Of a stretch of DNA of 64,000 bases, positions 26,484 to 36,094 are shown piece after piece. Position 1 is the first letter of the stretch. Each line of letters starts with the position of its first letter. The notes below the pieces were generated by a model. That model made no database searches. It was given only the letters and a program-made list of their open reading frames with translations, and was not told where the DNA came from. Source of the stretch: CAVTLG01 sp963735495 (GTDB taxonomy: Bacteria > Chloroflexota > Ktedonobacteria > Ktedonobacterales > Ktedonobacteraceae); assembly GCA_963735495.1 (NCBI GenBank), contig CAVTLG010000009.1:992001-1056000 (forward strand), given 5' to 3'. The translations under genes were made by a program, and so were the position numbers.

Positions 26484-26780
26484 CCAACGCTGATTCTCAT
26501 GATCCAGATCAATGTGCGAATTGCCAAATGGGTGGGGAACCTAAGCAGCGGTGGTAACTTATGGGGACAAGAAGAAATCTCCGTAAGGAACGTTCGTAAG
26601 GTTTTCTCTTGAGAGGTTTTCCCACGAGACGTTCGATTGCTGCCAGAGAGCGTTAAAACGTTGAAAGACGCTTCTAGAGGAGCAAGAATGCTGACGTTGC
26701 GAACAGGTAAAGGCAGGTCATAGTGCGTTTCCATTGCTTCCTCTCCATAAGGTGACTCCGTCGCTTAGGCTCCCCATAGG
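26484..26780. other. Non-coding interval between cargo gene and transposase
   Basis: These 297 bases contain no supported gene. They hold several short repeats of the AAGGTTTTCT / GAGGTTTTCC type around 26598-26625 and end at the right copy of the 45-bp direct repeat. Confidence 0.3.
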
Positions 26781-26826
26781 CTGGAACAAAGCCCAAAAGA
26801 ATGAAATGAAGGGAAAGAAGAAGAGG
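26781..26826 (+). repeat. Direct repeat, right copy, before the transposase
   Basis: This is the second copy of the repeat at 25182-25226. Its purine-rich end provides the ribosome-binding region of the transposase start at 26828. Confidence 0.75.
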
Positions 26827-26827
26827 A

Positions 26828-28824
26828 ATGGACACAGCTATGACCCCGCAACAGCGTCGAGAAGCGAAGCAAAAGATCCTTGAGCGGATCAAGCAGGGAG
26901 CATCAGTGGAGCAGGCGAGAAGCGAGAGCGTTTTGCCGATCCATCGTGCAACGATTTACCGCTTGCTCAAGCGAGTGCAGAGCAACGAAGGAAGGTTCGT
27001 CGATGGACGGCATGGTTCTGCCAGCAAACTGCGGGGAGAAGTCCTCACGTTCTTGACTGAACACTGTCAGGTCAGCCCTGACGTGTCCAGCTTGGTGCTG
27101 CAAGGTGTGATCCAGAAGCGTTTCTCGCTCCCTGTGAGTATCAGTCAGCTCAACCGGGTCCGCGCGAGCCTGGGACTCACCCGCACGTCAGTGCCACGAG
27201 AAAAAAAAGCCCAAACGGGTCTCGGTTGAGCCGGGGTACAGCGAAGGTGCCGGGGGCTTGTTGCTCTTCGCGGCAGCGAGCGAGACAGGATTGCTGACCC
27301 AGTTGGAGAAAGCACTGCCAACGGAAATACCCTCTCCCCGTCCTCCATTGGCGGGCAGTTCAATGGTGGTCCACCAAAGACTCCTGCTGACGTTACTGTT
27401 TCTGGGAGCGGTCGGGTTGCATCGCACCTGGGATCTGCGCGGCTATACCGGAGAGAGTCTCGCGAGGCTTTCTGGGCGCAAGCGAGCCTATGGCTATCAC
27501 TACACCGAAGCTTTTTTAGCGCAAGTGGCCCATGCTGGCGGAGCCGAAAGCTTGACCGATGCCCTGGCGCGGTGGACAACGGATCTCTGGCATCCAGAAG
27601 CCGAAGGCAACGATGAACGGCGTTCTCTCACCTGCTATATCGATGGACATCGCAAGCCTGTCTACAGCGAGGTGCTTATTCCTAGAGGACTGATTGGACG
27701 CCTGGGAGTGGTCCTGGGATGCCGGGCGCTGGTGTTGCTTCACGACGAGCAAGGACACCCACTGCTGGCAACCATCCATCGGGGAGATCAGCATTTGACG
27801 ACGGGATTACCCTCCATCATCGCACGCTATGAACAGCAGGAAACACATGCCCATGTCAAGCGAATCATTGTGGATCGAGAAGGCATGGCCACGGAGTTTC
27901 TGGCCAGTTTGCACGCCGACAGCCAGGCTGATTCCCATTGTGACCACAGCCCAGACCATCGAGCCGATTGAACTTGCTCAGACCTACATCCATCGGTGGC
28001 CAGCGCAAGAAAATGTGATCAAAGATTATTTACTACCTCTGGGATTGGACACCAACCACGGTTTCGCCAAGACTGCGGTGGAAAACTCGGAGGTAGTCAG
28101 GCGACGAACCCACTTGCAGCAACCTCTGAGCCGCTTGAAGCAATGGGCGCAGAGTGCTGGCAAACGAGAAACGCAAGCCAGCAAACGACGGGAGCGGTTG
28201 CGCAAAGAGTACAAGAGTCGGAGCAATGAACGCTACCGGGAATTGGGTTTGTATCAGATGACGCTAGAATCGCAAGGGGTGACTGATTACGTGCTGCGAC
28301 GACAAATCAAGGAGCGCAAAGCGGTCATTGATGCAGAATTAGAGCCAATAGGTGCGAAAGAGTGGCGAGCCTATGAGCAGTGCAATCAGGAGTTTCGCAA
28401 ACGGGAGCGTTACTGTCAAGAACAACGCGAGGTGCTCCGGGCATTGGAAGATCTGGATGCGAAGGAGCGAAGGATGTACGAACTGGATCACCGCAAGGAC
28501 CAAGTGATGACCACCTGCAGAGTGGCTCTTGCGAATCTGGCGATGTGGACCCGTGACCAGTATTTTCCCGCTTCGTATGCTCATGCTACCTGGCACCGTT
28601 TATTGCCGTTCTTCCAGCTCTTTGGCACGATCACCCGCGATGCTACCACGATCCAGGTGGAACTGACTCCGTTCAATGATCGCGCGCTCAATCACGATTT
28701 GGCGCAACTCTGTGAACGGGTCAACGAGGCTTCTCCTCATCTTCCAGATGGACGCCTGCTCTCTTTTACCATCCATTCCACTCGTTGCGTTCTTCCTGCG
28801 CAAAATGTGGCTAGAATAACCTGA
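26828..28824 (+). pseudogene. IS4-superfamily-like DDE transposase, two-frame and internally deleted
   Basis: Frame 1 (26828-27229, 133 aa) is an HTH-rich N-terminal part. Frame 2 continues KPKRVSVEPGYSEGAGG onward after a frame change at eight consecutive A residues (27201-27208). It has CYIDGHRKPVYSE (first Asp) and IIVDREGMATEFL (second Asp). Near 27925 the frame and homology jump directly to RLIPIVTTAQTIE and YIHRWPAQENVIKDYLLPLGLD (the Y-R-E-K-like motif with the catalytic Glu), so about 100 residues between Asp2 and Glu are missing. A long coiled-coil C-terminal tail follows to 28824. The A8 frame change may be programmed. The deletion probably inactivates this copy. Confidence 0.8.
27201..27208 (+). 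promoter_or_regulatory. A8 slippery run joining transposase frames
   Basis: Eight A residues in the context CCACGAG-A8-GCCC. The upstream frame ends 21 nt later, while the conserved continuation lies in the +1 frame, equal to losing one A. The second copy of this IS family (complement of 62627-62634) has the same A8 at the same codon and needs the same shift. Confidence 0.6.
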
Positions 28825-28997
28825 CTCCCTGATAATGCCTGCCTCGAAAGTCACGGGCACACGAGTCGTTTAAGGCGGAGGCCACTCACACAAGCGTAAG
28901 AAGAGGACGTGCGCGAAAACGTCAGGCGTAGGAGCGTATACCAAGAGATACTCTTTCCTAGAACAGAACGAGCAAACAATCGAGAAGGGCAGAGAGA

Positions 28998-29931
28998 GTG
29001 ACGACATACGTGTTTTTAAATGTTCCAGGGCACGGGCATGTGAACCCAACGCTGGCGGTAGTACAGGAACTGGTGCGACGCGGCGAGCGGGTGATCTACT
29101 ATCTGAGCGAGGAGTTTCGTGCCGCGATCGAGGCGACGGGGGCGACCTTCCGCAGCTATGAGTCGCAAATGGGGCGGATGACTCAGTCAGGCACATGACG
29201 CCGGGTTCCATGCCCACGAATCCGCTCCCCGTGATGATGGTCAACGAGGCCGTAGGCGTGCTGCCACAGGTGATCGAGCGCATCCGCGCCGATCAGCCCG
29301 ACTCTATTCTCTACGATACGATGTGTCTGTGGGGAAAGATCGCGGCACGCGCCCTACACGTTCCGGCTATACTGTTCCGCCCCAGCTACGCATCGGCAGG
29401 TCAGTTTAATCCTGGCCGGACAATGGGAGCAGGTATCGGCGAGCATGCGCCTGCCATGGGCGCGAATCCTCCGGCCTTTCTCGCCGCGTTTCGCCAGGTC
29501 GATGATCGGCTGGCCGAGCTGTGTCGGGCGTAACCCACTGTGGCATGAATAGTACGATGGAGAGCCTGTACTATGGGGTTCCGATGGTAGGTGTGCCACA
29601 GATGCCGGAACAGATGATGACGGCGCGGCGTATTCAGGAACTCGGCCTGGGAACGGCGCTCGATGCGCAGACGTTGACGGTGGAGCTGCTGCATACGACG
29701 ATGAAGGCGGCACTCTCCAACGCTGACTATCGCACGAATGCTCAGGCGATGCAGCAGCACGTACGCAATGCAGGCGGCTACAAGCGCGCGGCGGACGCAA
29801 TTATGAATTTCGCACAGAATCAGCGCAACGAAACAACGTATCTAGGGGGACGAGTATTAGCGGACCGGAAAACCACGCTAAGCCAAAAACAAGCACAAAG
29901 GATGAGTATTACTGAGCATTGGAACCCCTAG
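28998..29931 (+). pseudogene. MGT-family macrolide-type glycosyltransferase, collapsed
   Basis: This is a GT1/MGT-like UDP-sugar transferase. The N-terminal VFLNVPGHGHVNPTLAVVQEL and EEFRAAIEATGATFRSY end at 29198, and a one-base overlap moves to a second frame with MVNEAVGVLPQVIERIRADQPDSILYD. That frame stops at 29533 after DDRLAELCRA. A third frame resumes at VTHCGMNSTMESLYYGVPMVG, the donor-binding HGGMNST-type motif (with HCGMNST here), and ends at 29931. About 150 residues of the central linker and C-terminal domain are missing at the second junction. The GTG start at 28998 has AAGGG upstream. The last 20 or so codons run through the Tn3 end at 29845, so the natural C-terminus was also replaced. 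Confidence 0.75.
29845..29882 (+). repeat. 38-bp Tn3-family terminal inverted repeat, left end
   Basis: The site begins GGGGGACGAG and ends GGAAAACCACGCTAAG, exactly 38 bp, matching the general Tn3-family pattern (GGGG outer end, ACGCTAAG inner end) and resembling the Tn4430 group. The orientation says the transposon body lies to the right (29883 onward). I did not find the matching right end within the window. Confidence 0.7.
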
Positions 29932-29936
29932 AAAGC

Positions 29937-29965
29937 TTGACAGAAAGATGGCAACCGGGTATACT
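29937..29965 (+). promoter_or_regulatory. Consensus promoter of the GntR-ABC operon
   Basis: TTGACA (29937-29942), 17-bp spacer, TATACT (29960-29965): a near-perfect sigma70-type promoter. The AT-rich GTTATTTAGTTATCTAATTA region at about 29981-30000 lies between it and the GntR start and is a likely operator for that regulator. Confidence 0.7.
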
Positions 29966-30014
29966 TTCACTATTGTCATAGTTATTTAGTTATCTAATTA
30001 AAAGAGGAAAACAG

Positions 30015-30434
30015 ATGAGTGCAGAGGAACGGAACATCGAGTTTTATCTGGATAGCCGTTCAGGTGTTGCTCCCTATTTACAACTCGTTCATCAGGTGAA
30101 ACAGGCATTGCGATTGGGATTTTTGAAGCCAGGAGATCAGTTACCAACGATGCGTGAGGTTGTAGCGAAACTGGCTATTAATCCCAATACGGTCTTTAAA
30201 GCCTATCGTACGCTGGAGCTTGAAGGACTGGTAGGAAGCCGTCCTGGTCTGGGTACGTTCGTACAACGTACTCTGGCTGATCCTTCTCTTGAAAGCCATG
30301 ATGTTCTCCGTCAAGGTCTAGAAAACTGGTTGCATGATGCTTACGCGGCTGACCTGAAAGAAGAAAGCATACAGGCTTTGTTTGATCGTACACTGCAAGA
30401 ATTTAAAAAAAAGTATGAGGAAGGAATTGCATGA
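30015..30434 (+). CDS. GntR-family (YtrA subfamily) regulator
   Basis: This 139-aa repressor has the winged HTH at about 12-80 (GVAPYLQLVHQVKQALRLGFLKPGDQLPTMREV ... INPNTVFKAYRTLELEGLV) and a short helical tail instead of a ligand domain, the YtrA layout. YtrA-type regulators usually control the ABC transporter encoded beside them. Here the ABC ATPase starts at 30431, overlapping this stop by ATGA, so the three genes form a translationally coupled operon. The strong promoter at 29937-29965 and the AT-rich site just before the gene suggest autoregulation. The start follows AGAGGAAA. It lies inside the putative Tn3-type transposon. Confidence 0.88.
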   Translation: MSAEERNIEFYLDSRSGVAPYLQLVHQVKQALRLGFLKPGDQLPTMREVVAKLAINPNTVFKAYRTLELEGLVGSRPGLGTFVQRTLADPSLESHDVLRQGLENWLHDAYAADLKEESIQALFDRTLQEFKKKYEEGIA

Positions 30435-31333
30435 TTCAAGCATTGGAAACAGTTCATTTAAGCAAACGCTATGGTCGCAAGTGGGCTCTACGTGACTGCA
30501 CGTTACAGATCCCTATTGGGTGCATTGCTGGACTGGTAGGCCCGAATGGCGCGGGTAAAACAACGTTGCTTCATCTCATCACAGGGCTGTTGGCACCATC
30601 GAATGGAGCTATCACTGTCCTTGGTCATACACCTGGCAAGGATATGAAACAACTTTTGCCACGCATTGGTTTCGTTTCACAAGAGCATCCACTCTATAAA
30701 ACATTTACCGTCAAAGAGATGCTCATGGTAGGGCAAAAGCTGAATCGCACGTGGAATCAAGAACAGGCATTGCAACGTCTGGAATGCCTCGGTATTCCGC
30801 TTCACCAACAGACTGGGAAGCTGTCAGGTGGACAACAGGCGCAAGTTGCATTGATTCTCTCTCTTGCCAAACAACCAGAACTCTTGATCCTGGATGAACC
30901 GGTTGCCAGCCTGGACCCTATCGCCCGCCGCGAATTTCAGCAAACGTTGTTGGACGCAGTGGCCGAACATGGCATGACGGTGATCATTTCTTCGCATAAC
31001 GTTGCCGACCTGGAGCGCTTCTGTGATTACCTGGTAATTATGTCTACTTCACGTGTGCAGTTTGCCACCAGGGCCGATTCCCTCATGCAGTCTCATAAGA
31101 TGCTTGTTGGGCCGAGGGAGCGGATGGAGTCCATTGCCAGAACGCACACCATTGTGGCGGTTAGTGGTACAGGGAAACAATGTACACTTCTTGTACAAAC
31201 GCATGGCCCTCTTCTCGATCCAGCCTGGCAAGTACACTCGGTCTCATTAGAAGATATTATTCTTGCTTACCTATCCCAGTCCAAATCGGCTCTGGTTGGT
31301 CAGGACGGGAGAACATTGGAGGTTGCGCAATGA
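30431..31333 (+). CDS. ABC transporter ATP-binding protein
   Basis: This 300-aa cytoplasmic ATPase has an intact cassette: Walker A GPNGAGKTT at about 36-44, Q-loop VSQEHP, signature LSGGQQAQ, Walker B LLILDEPVASLD, and the switch His in ISSHNVAD. It resembles the YtrB/CcmA-like drug or antibiotic-peptide export ATPases. It overlaps the GntR gene upstream and the permease downstream, each by ATGA, which implies tight coupling and a fixed-ratio complex. The last 70 residues are a less conserved C-terminal regulatory tail. The substrate is unknown, but with a YtrA-type regulator, cell-envelope stress or antimicrobial export is the usual role. Confidence 0.9.
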   Translation: MIQALETVHLSKRYGRKWALRDCTLQIPIGCIAGLVGPNGAGKTTLLHLITGLLAPSNGAITVLGHTPGKDMKQLLPRIGFVSQEHPLYKTFTVKEMLMVGQKLNRTWNQEQALQRLECLGIPLHQQTGKLSGGQQAQVALILSLAKQPELLILDEPVASLDPIARREFQQTLLDAVAEHGMTVIISSHNVADLERFCDYLVIMSTSRVQFATRADSLMQSHKMLVGPRERMESIARTHTIVAVSGTGKQCTLLVQTHGPLLDPAWQVHSVSLEDIILAYLSQSKSALVGQDGRTLEVAQ

Positions 31334-32439
31334 TCTGGTTGACATGGCGTCAATATCGTATCGAAATACTCGTATTAGTGGCTGGATTGCTCCTTGTGGC
31401 CGCCATTTTGCTCGTGACGAGCGCAAATATTGTCTCCTTTGCGCATTCCGTAGGAAATATGAGCTGCTCATCTGATAAATGCAATGTTGCGCGTCTAAAC
31501 CTGCAGGACTATATTCAAGGAAAAGCCTTTGGCGGTTCAGCATTCTATTCTCTCTTCCAGTATGCTCTTCTGGCTTTTCCGCCCATCATCGGTATGTTTT
31601 TTGGTGCACAGATAGTTGCACGCGAACTGGAACAGGGTACCTATCGCCTGATCTGGACGCAAAGCATTTCATGGTCCCGTTGGTTACTCGTCAAAGTAGG
31701 TGGAATCGTTGCGTTACTCCTCTGTGCCACTATCATACTCTGTTGCTTGTTCCTCTGGTGGAAAACACCGGTCGTTCCTACATTGTATAGTCTCTGGGAT
31801 CATACCAACTACGATGTATGGAGTCTGCCTGCGATTGCCTATACGCTCTTCGCGTTTACCCTGGGTGTTTGTGTGGGAACAATCGTGAGGAAAGCGGTTC
31901 CGGCGATGGCTCTTACCTTAGTGATTTTTGTAATCGTGCGTATTCTGATCGAAGTCTTCTGGCGTCCTTACTTTTTACCACCGTTAATATCCTTGACACC
32001 CTTTAACAGCGGGCAGAATCCTCCACAAAGTGCCATGCAGATTGGATTTTTAACGGTTGTCGACAGGCAGGGCAACACGGTTGATCCGACCAATGGAGTT
32101 TGCAAAAGCCCTGCTTTGGGTTTGCATACAAACACTACATCCAGCGCTCCTTTGCAATTGAATATGGCGCTCCCTCTCATGAACATAAACACGCCTCTCA
32201 AAATAGCATCAGCATCCGCAGGTCCTGGTGGTAGCAGTGGTAATCAGCCTCCAACACCTGAGGAAAAGGCGTACACCCAATGCACAATAGCGCATGGTTT
32301 TCAAACTAAATACTTGTATCAGCCTGGCGATCGTTTCTTGCTCTTCCAGGAGATAGAGAGTGGGATCTATGTGCTCATGTCGGCCCTGCTGTTCGCATTG
32401 ACGTTCTGGTGGACAAAATATCGAATTATCGGTAAGTAG
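31330..32439 (+). CDS. ABC transporter permease (ABC-2 type)
   Basis: This 369-aa membrane subunit begins MIWLTWRQYRIEILVLV with the first helix at about 13-33, then an extracytoplasmic loop with a Cys pair (MSCSSDKCNV). A core of five helices follows (ALLAFPPIIGMFFGAQIVARELEQGTYRL onward, ending near residue 225), then a long extracytoplasmic loop (about 230-340) and a last helix at about 345-362. The EQGTYRLIWTQSISWSRW region is the usual ABC-2 coupling loop. The start at 31330 overlaps the ATPase stop, and the in-frame extension to 31180 lies within the ATPase gene and is rejected. It is the third gene of the GntR-ABC operon. Confidence 0.85.
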   Translation: MIWLTWRQYRIEILVLVAGLLLVAAILLVTSANIVSFAHSVGNMSCSSDKCNVARLNLQDYIQGKAFGGSAFYSLFQYALLAFPPIIGMFFGAQIVARELEQGTYRLIWTQSISWSRWLLVKVGGIVALLLCATIILCCLFLWWKTPVVPTLYSLWDHTNYDVWSLPAIAYTLFAFTLGVCVGTIVRKAVPAMALTLVIFVIVRILIEVFWRPYFLPPLISLTPFNSGQNPPQSAMQIGFLTVVDRQGNTVDPTNGVCKSPALGLHTNTTSSAPLQLNMALPLMNINTPLKIASASAGPGGSSGNQPPTPEEKAYTQCTIAHGFQTKYLYQPGDRFLLFQEIESGIYVLMSALLFALTFWWTKYRIIGK

Positions 32440-32573
32440 GGATACTATCGGGAAATCCGCATAGGCGTCAAGTTAAGAATGGATGAGTTAATCGAAAGAA
32501 GGCAAAAAAAGGACTGATGTGAGAAAATACGGATTACATAAAACATCTTTCGTTTTCTCACAGGAGTCCAACG

Positions 32574-33194
32574 ATGACGAGTATACCACAGGTGAGTCGA
32601 ATACTGAGAACGCTTTTTGAAAAAGATGCCCTCGAATTGGGCAAACAAGTAGGGATGAGGCAGCGCACGATGAGCTTCACGCAGTTGGCCTGGCTGCTGG
32701 CGCTGTTGCAGCGAGCGGTCGAGTAGGTGGTCTGTGCTCAGGCCATCAGCTTGCCGCTGTTGCAGCGCTTCAGCGCCGTGCTGCTGGAAGATGGCAATAC
32801 GATCAGTTTGCCCAGCGCCCTCAAAAGCGTCTGGGGAGGCTGTGGAGGCAGTCCCAGTCCCAGTGGAAACGATCCGAAAACGCAGGCGGCCCTCAAAATC
32901 ACGGTCCGCTGGGATGTGCTTGCAGGTCGCTTGCATGGTCCCTATCTGCAAGAAGGTCGTCGCCATGAACTCTCCAGTGTCTTGCGTGCGCAAGAGATGC
33001 CTGCTGGCAGCTTGTGGATTGCCGACCTGGGCTACTGGGCCTTGAAGTGGCTGCGTCATCTCAGCGATCAAGGCGTGTTCTTTTTGATGCGAGACATCGC
33101 CGGCATCGTCTTGTGGGCAGGCAAAGAGCGCCTCGACCTGCTGGCGGTCTTGCCCACGGTCATCGGAGAACGCGTGGAAATGCGCCAGGAGTGA
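32574..33194 (+). pseudogene. IS4-family transposase remnant
   Basis: An ATG at 32574 behind CAGGAG opens a 50-codon frame (MTSIPQVSRILRTLFEKDALELG) that ends at TAG 32724-32726. The next frame carries LEDGNTISLPSAL (first Asp), WGGCGGS, KITVRWDVLAGRLHGPYLQEGRRHE and WIADLGYWALKWL (second Asp), then stops at 33194 before the catalytic Glu and C-terminus. The order of motifs is that of IS4-type DDE transposases. At least one frameshift/stop and a 3' truncation make it inactive. It sits between the ABC permease and the recombinase. Confidence 0.75.
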
Positions 33195-33343
33195 TATCTA
33201 CATCAGCATGGACAGCAATCAAACCAGCTCGCTCAAATGGGACCAAACGGTTTTTTTAATTCAAACAAAAGCCATTGGTCGTGGCGAGCATAGCAGCAAA
33301 AGATATGAAGAGGTTTTTCCATCATGTGTCTCCTCATCTTTAG

Positions 33344-34252
33344 TTAGAGCTTGAGATAATCGACAGCGTTATCATCCAAATTGACCTTGCGCTTACGATA
33401 GCGCTGGGTCGTGCGGGGATCAGCATGGCGAGCAGCGTATTGGACCTGTTCGAGCCGTGCTCCGCCCTCGGATGTGAGTGTAATGAAGCTGGCCCGCAAG
33501 CAATGCGGCGAAAGATCCATTCCGATCTTTTCCCCTGCTAACTTCACCAAGCGCTCTAGGAGCTTATCACTGATTCGCTCTCCTGTTAGATAATCACCAC
33601 GATTGAAGCCAACAAAGAGAGGTGCCTCAGGTGCATCATACTTTCGCCCAGTAGCTTCCAGGTACGCCTCAATGGCCCGCACCACATCAACTGGAATCTT
33701 GACAATCCCTCGTTTATCCCCTTTGCCATGCCGGATCACAGCAATGGTATGCCCCTGCTCCATCTTCAAATCACCGATATTGAGCGCGCTACATTCCGAG
33801 CGTCGCAGGCCAGTGCGCAGAGGGTGTGAGAGGATTGCGTAATCCCGCTTCCCCTTTGTTGTGGTGATATTGATGGTTTTGAGGAATTCCTGGGCCTCTT
33901 CTTTCTTCAAAGTGGTGTATGGCGTTTCATTCGCGACGGAGAAGGTTTTGATGCCTGCCGCAGGATTGGTTGGAAGGAGTCCCTGATAGACATACTCTTG
34001 CAAGATGCGACGGGCCACTGAGAGCATACGGGCTGCTGTTGCTTTCGCATAGGTTTCGCCGAGAAATTTGCGGTACATGATGAGATGCGAACGAGTCAGC
34101 AAATGTAAGGTGCTAGGGGTTAACCCCTGATTCTGTATCCAGGAGGCAAAAACCTCTGCATCATGACGATACACGCGTTCGGAGTTGCTTCCTAGTTGCC
34201 CAATGACATCACTAATATCAAGAACCAGAGGAAGACGAGAAGGCTGATTCAC
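33344..34252 (-). CDS. Tyrosine recombinase, probable TnpI-type cointegrate resolvase
   Basis: This 302-aa integrase has an N-terminal SAM-like core-binding domain (about 10-95, DAEVFASWIQNQGLTPSTLHLL) and a catalytic domain with Arg in GLRRSECSALN, His-x-x-Arg in LSPHCLRAS, the second His in ARHADPRTTQRY and the nucleophile Tyr in that last motif. All key residues are present. Its start faces the TnpA fragment at 34439, and the 185-bp gap contains a perfect 12-bp inverted repeat, as expected for an internal resolution site. Tn4430-like Tn3 elements use such recombinases instead of serine resolvases. A stand-alone integrase role is the alternative. It is probably still functional. Confidence 0.82.
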   Translation of the reverse strand: MNQPSRLPLVLDISDVIGQLGSNSERVYRHDAEVFASWIQNQGLTPSTLHLLTRSHLIMYRKFLGETYAKATAARMLSVARRILQEYVYQGLLPTNPAAGIKTFSVANETPYTTLKKEEAQEFLKTINITTTKGKRDYAILSHPLRTGLRRSECSALNIGDLKMEQGHTIAVIRHGKGDKRGIVKIPVDVVRAIEAYLEATGRKYDAPEAPLFVGFNRGDYLTGERISDKLLERLVKLAGEKIGMDLSPHCLRASFITLTSEGGARLEQVQYAARHADPRTTQRYRKRKVNLDDNAVDYLKL

Positions 34253-34277
34253 AGCAGATTTTCCCTCTATTTTGTAC

Positions 34278-34319
34278 TAGAATAGTGTCGGCAAATTGAC
34301 ATTTACGGACACTATTCTA
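34278..34319. repeat. Probable recombination (resolution) site core
   Basis: TAGAATAGTGTC at 34278-34289 is the exact complement of 34308-34319, with an 18-bp centre. This is a suitable pair of recombinase-binding arms between divergent recombinase and TnpA genes. It probably also overlaps the promoters of both. Confidence 0.6.
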
Positions 34320-34438
34320 CGAGAAAAACGGTCCAAAATAAACCTTTTTGCCTATGGGTTATTGTGTAACATGCGTATCTTCCTGGAACTACTGGTACTC
34401 GTTTTGCTCTTTTCTCCACTCTTGCTATACTGCATCTC

Positions 34439-36094
34439 ATGAGCCTGGCTCAAGATGAGGAGGCCGTGATCGAATGGCTGTGCCAACACGTCCTTGCAGA
34501 GCAACGGCAGGAGGACGCCCTCATCGTCTCGGTGTACGCCCACTGGAAAAAAGGTCGCATCGAGCCGCCAACGCCCGACCGTGTTCGTCGTCTCGTGCAT
34601 ACGGCGATCCACCGTTTTGATGAGCGGCTCTCCGTAGAGACGCGAACGTGCCTGGATGGGCTTCTTACGGTGATGAACACCCAGGCCGAGGAGCAAAAGG
34701 AGGCCACTGCCACTCAGGAGCTCCTGAGTGGAGCAGAGCAAGAAGGTGCACCAGAAGCGCCAGCGTCACCACGCTCTCAATCGCTCCTGCACTTCTTGAA
34801 ACAGGATACCGGTCCTGTTGGACTGGAGAGCGTCATGCAGGAAACGGAGAAATTGGAGCGTATCGACCAACTGAGCCTCCCTGCTGATCTCTTTGCTCAT
34901 ATCTCAGCCAAGACCGTGGACAACTACCGAAACCGCATCGCGGTCGAAGAACTCCAGGAGGTTCGTCGCCATCCTGATGCCATCCGTTTCACCCTGCTGA
35001 CAGCCTATTGTTGGCGACGACGACAGGAGATCGTGGATACCCTGGTTGAACTGCTCATCGATGTCGCTCATCATTTGGGCAAGAAGGCGGAGCGGCGTGT
35101 TGAGAAAGCCTTCGTCAAGGATATCAAAAAGGTCTCGGGAAAAACCAACTTGCTCTTCCACGTCGCAGAAGCCGCCGTCGATCAGCCAGATGGCACGATA
35201 CGTGACGTCATCTTTCCGGTCGTGAGTGAGCAAACCTTACGTGATCTGGTCAAGGAATACCGAGCGAGCGGCTCCGCCTATCAGCAAAAGGTGCAAAACG
35301 CGATGCGTGGTCCTTACAGCAGACATTACCGACGGATGGTTCCCCTCATTTTAAAACATCTGGCGTTCTGCTCGAACAACGAGGTGCATCAGCCCATCGT
35401 CGGGGCTCTGGACCTGCTCAAGAAGTATGTAGACGTTCCTCTCACCCAGGCGCATTTCGCCAGCAGCGAGACGGTTCCTCTTGATGAGATCGTTCCCGCA
35501 AATTGGCGCAAAGTGGTAGTGGCACCTGACAAAACCGGCAAGACTGAGCAGGTGAGCCGTATCAATTATGAACTGTGGGTCTTACAAACGCTGCGAGAGC
35601 AAGTCCGCAGCAAAGGGGTCTGGGTCCAACATGCAAACCGCTTCCGCAACCCTGATGAGGATTTGTCGAAGGACTTCGAGACCAAGCGCAGCACGTACTA
35701 CGAAGCCTTGCACCAGCCACAGGATGTCGAACTCTTTCTCCAAAGGCAACAGCGTGAGATGACGATAGCTCTGGAGGAGCTGAACCGGACGCTTCTTGAC
35801 AATCCTCACGTTCAATTGTTGCCTAAAAAGGGCGGCTGGATCTCCCTCTCGCCCTTACCTCCACAGCCCGAGCCGCTCCACTTGGGGTTACTCAAAGCCG
35901 AGATAACCAGCCGCTGGCCAATGGTCGAGCTGCTCTATGAGCATCTCGCTAGTGACATTTCCGGATTAGATGATCGTACTGCACTGCAGCTCTTCGGTAA
36001 GATCGCCAGAAACAATCGCCGACTCTTTGAAAATGGTGACAGCAGGTGGCAAGGTCTCGCCGTTAGCCTGCTTCCACTGTCGCAAACCTCCTGA
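34439..36094 (+). pseudogene. tnpA: Tn3-family transposase TnpA, middle part only
   Basis: This open frame of 551 codons matches the internal region of Tn3-type TnpA. It has the end of DUF4158 (LAQDEEAVIEWLCQHVLAEQRQE), the VDNYRNRIAVEELQEVRRHPDAIR stretch, and ERRVEKAFVKDIKKVSGKTN. It also has SEQTLRDLVKEYRASGSAYQQ, HYRRMVPLILKHLAF and QPEPLHLGLLKAEITSRWPMVELL. Homology stops at about residue 505, just before the DDE domain, and the last 45 residues (YEHLASDISGLDD ... LPLSQTS) are unrelated. The first 100 or so residues of DUF4158 are also missing, so the product lacks both DNA-end recognition start and all catalytic residues. It may still be expressed, but cannot transpose alone. Confidence 0.82.

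Larger units (their letters stand above)
25112..28837. mobile_element. IS element carrying an extra AT-rich cargo gene
   Basis: The ends are imperfect inverted repeats. CATTGTCAGGGAGTCAGG at 25112-25129 matches the complement of 28820-28837 at 17 of 18 positions, and both have TTTTGCGCA 14 nt further in. Inside are a 45-bp direct repeat (25182-25226 and 26781-26826, each starting CTGGAACAAAGCCCAAAA), the cargo gene between those repeats, and a transposase reading rightwards. No target duplication could be confirmed. It is inserted in a Tn3 transposase fragment. Confidence 0.7.
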
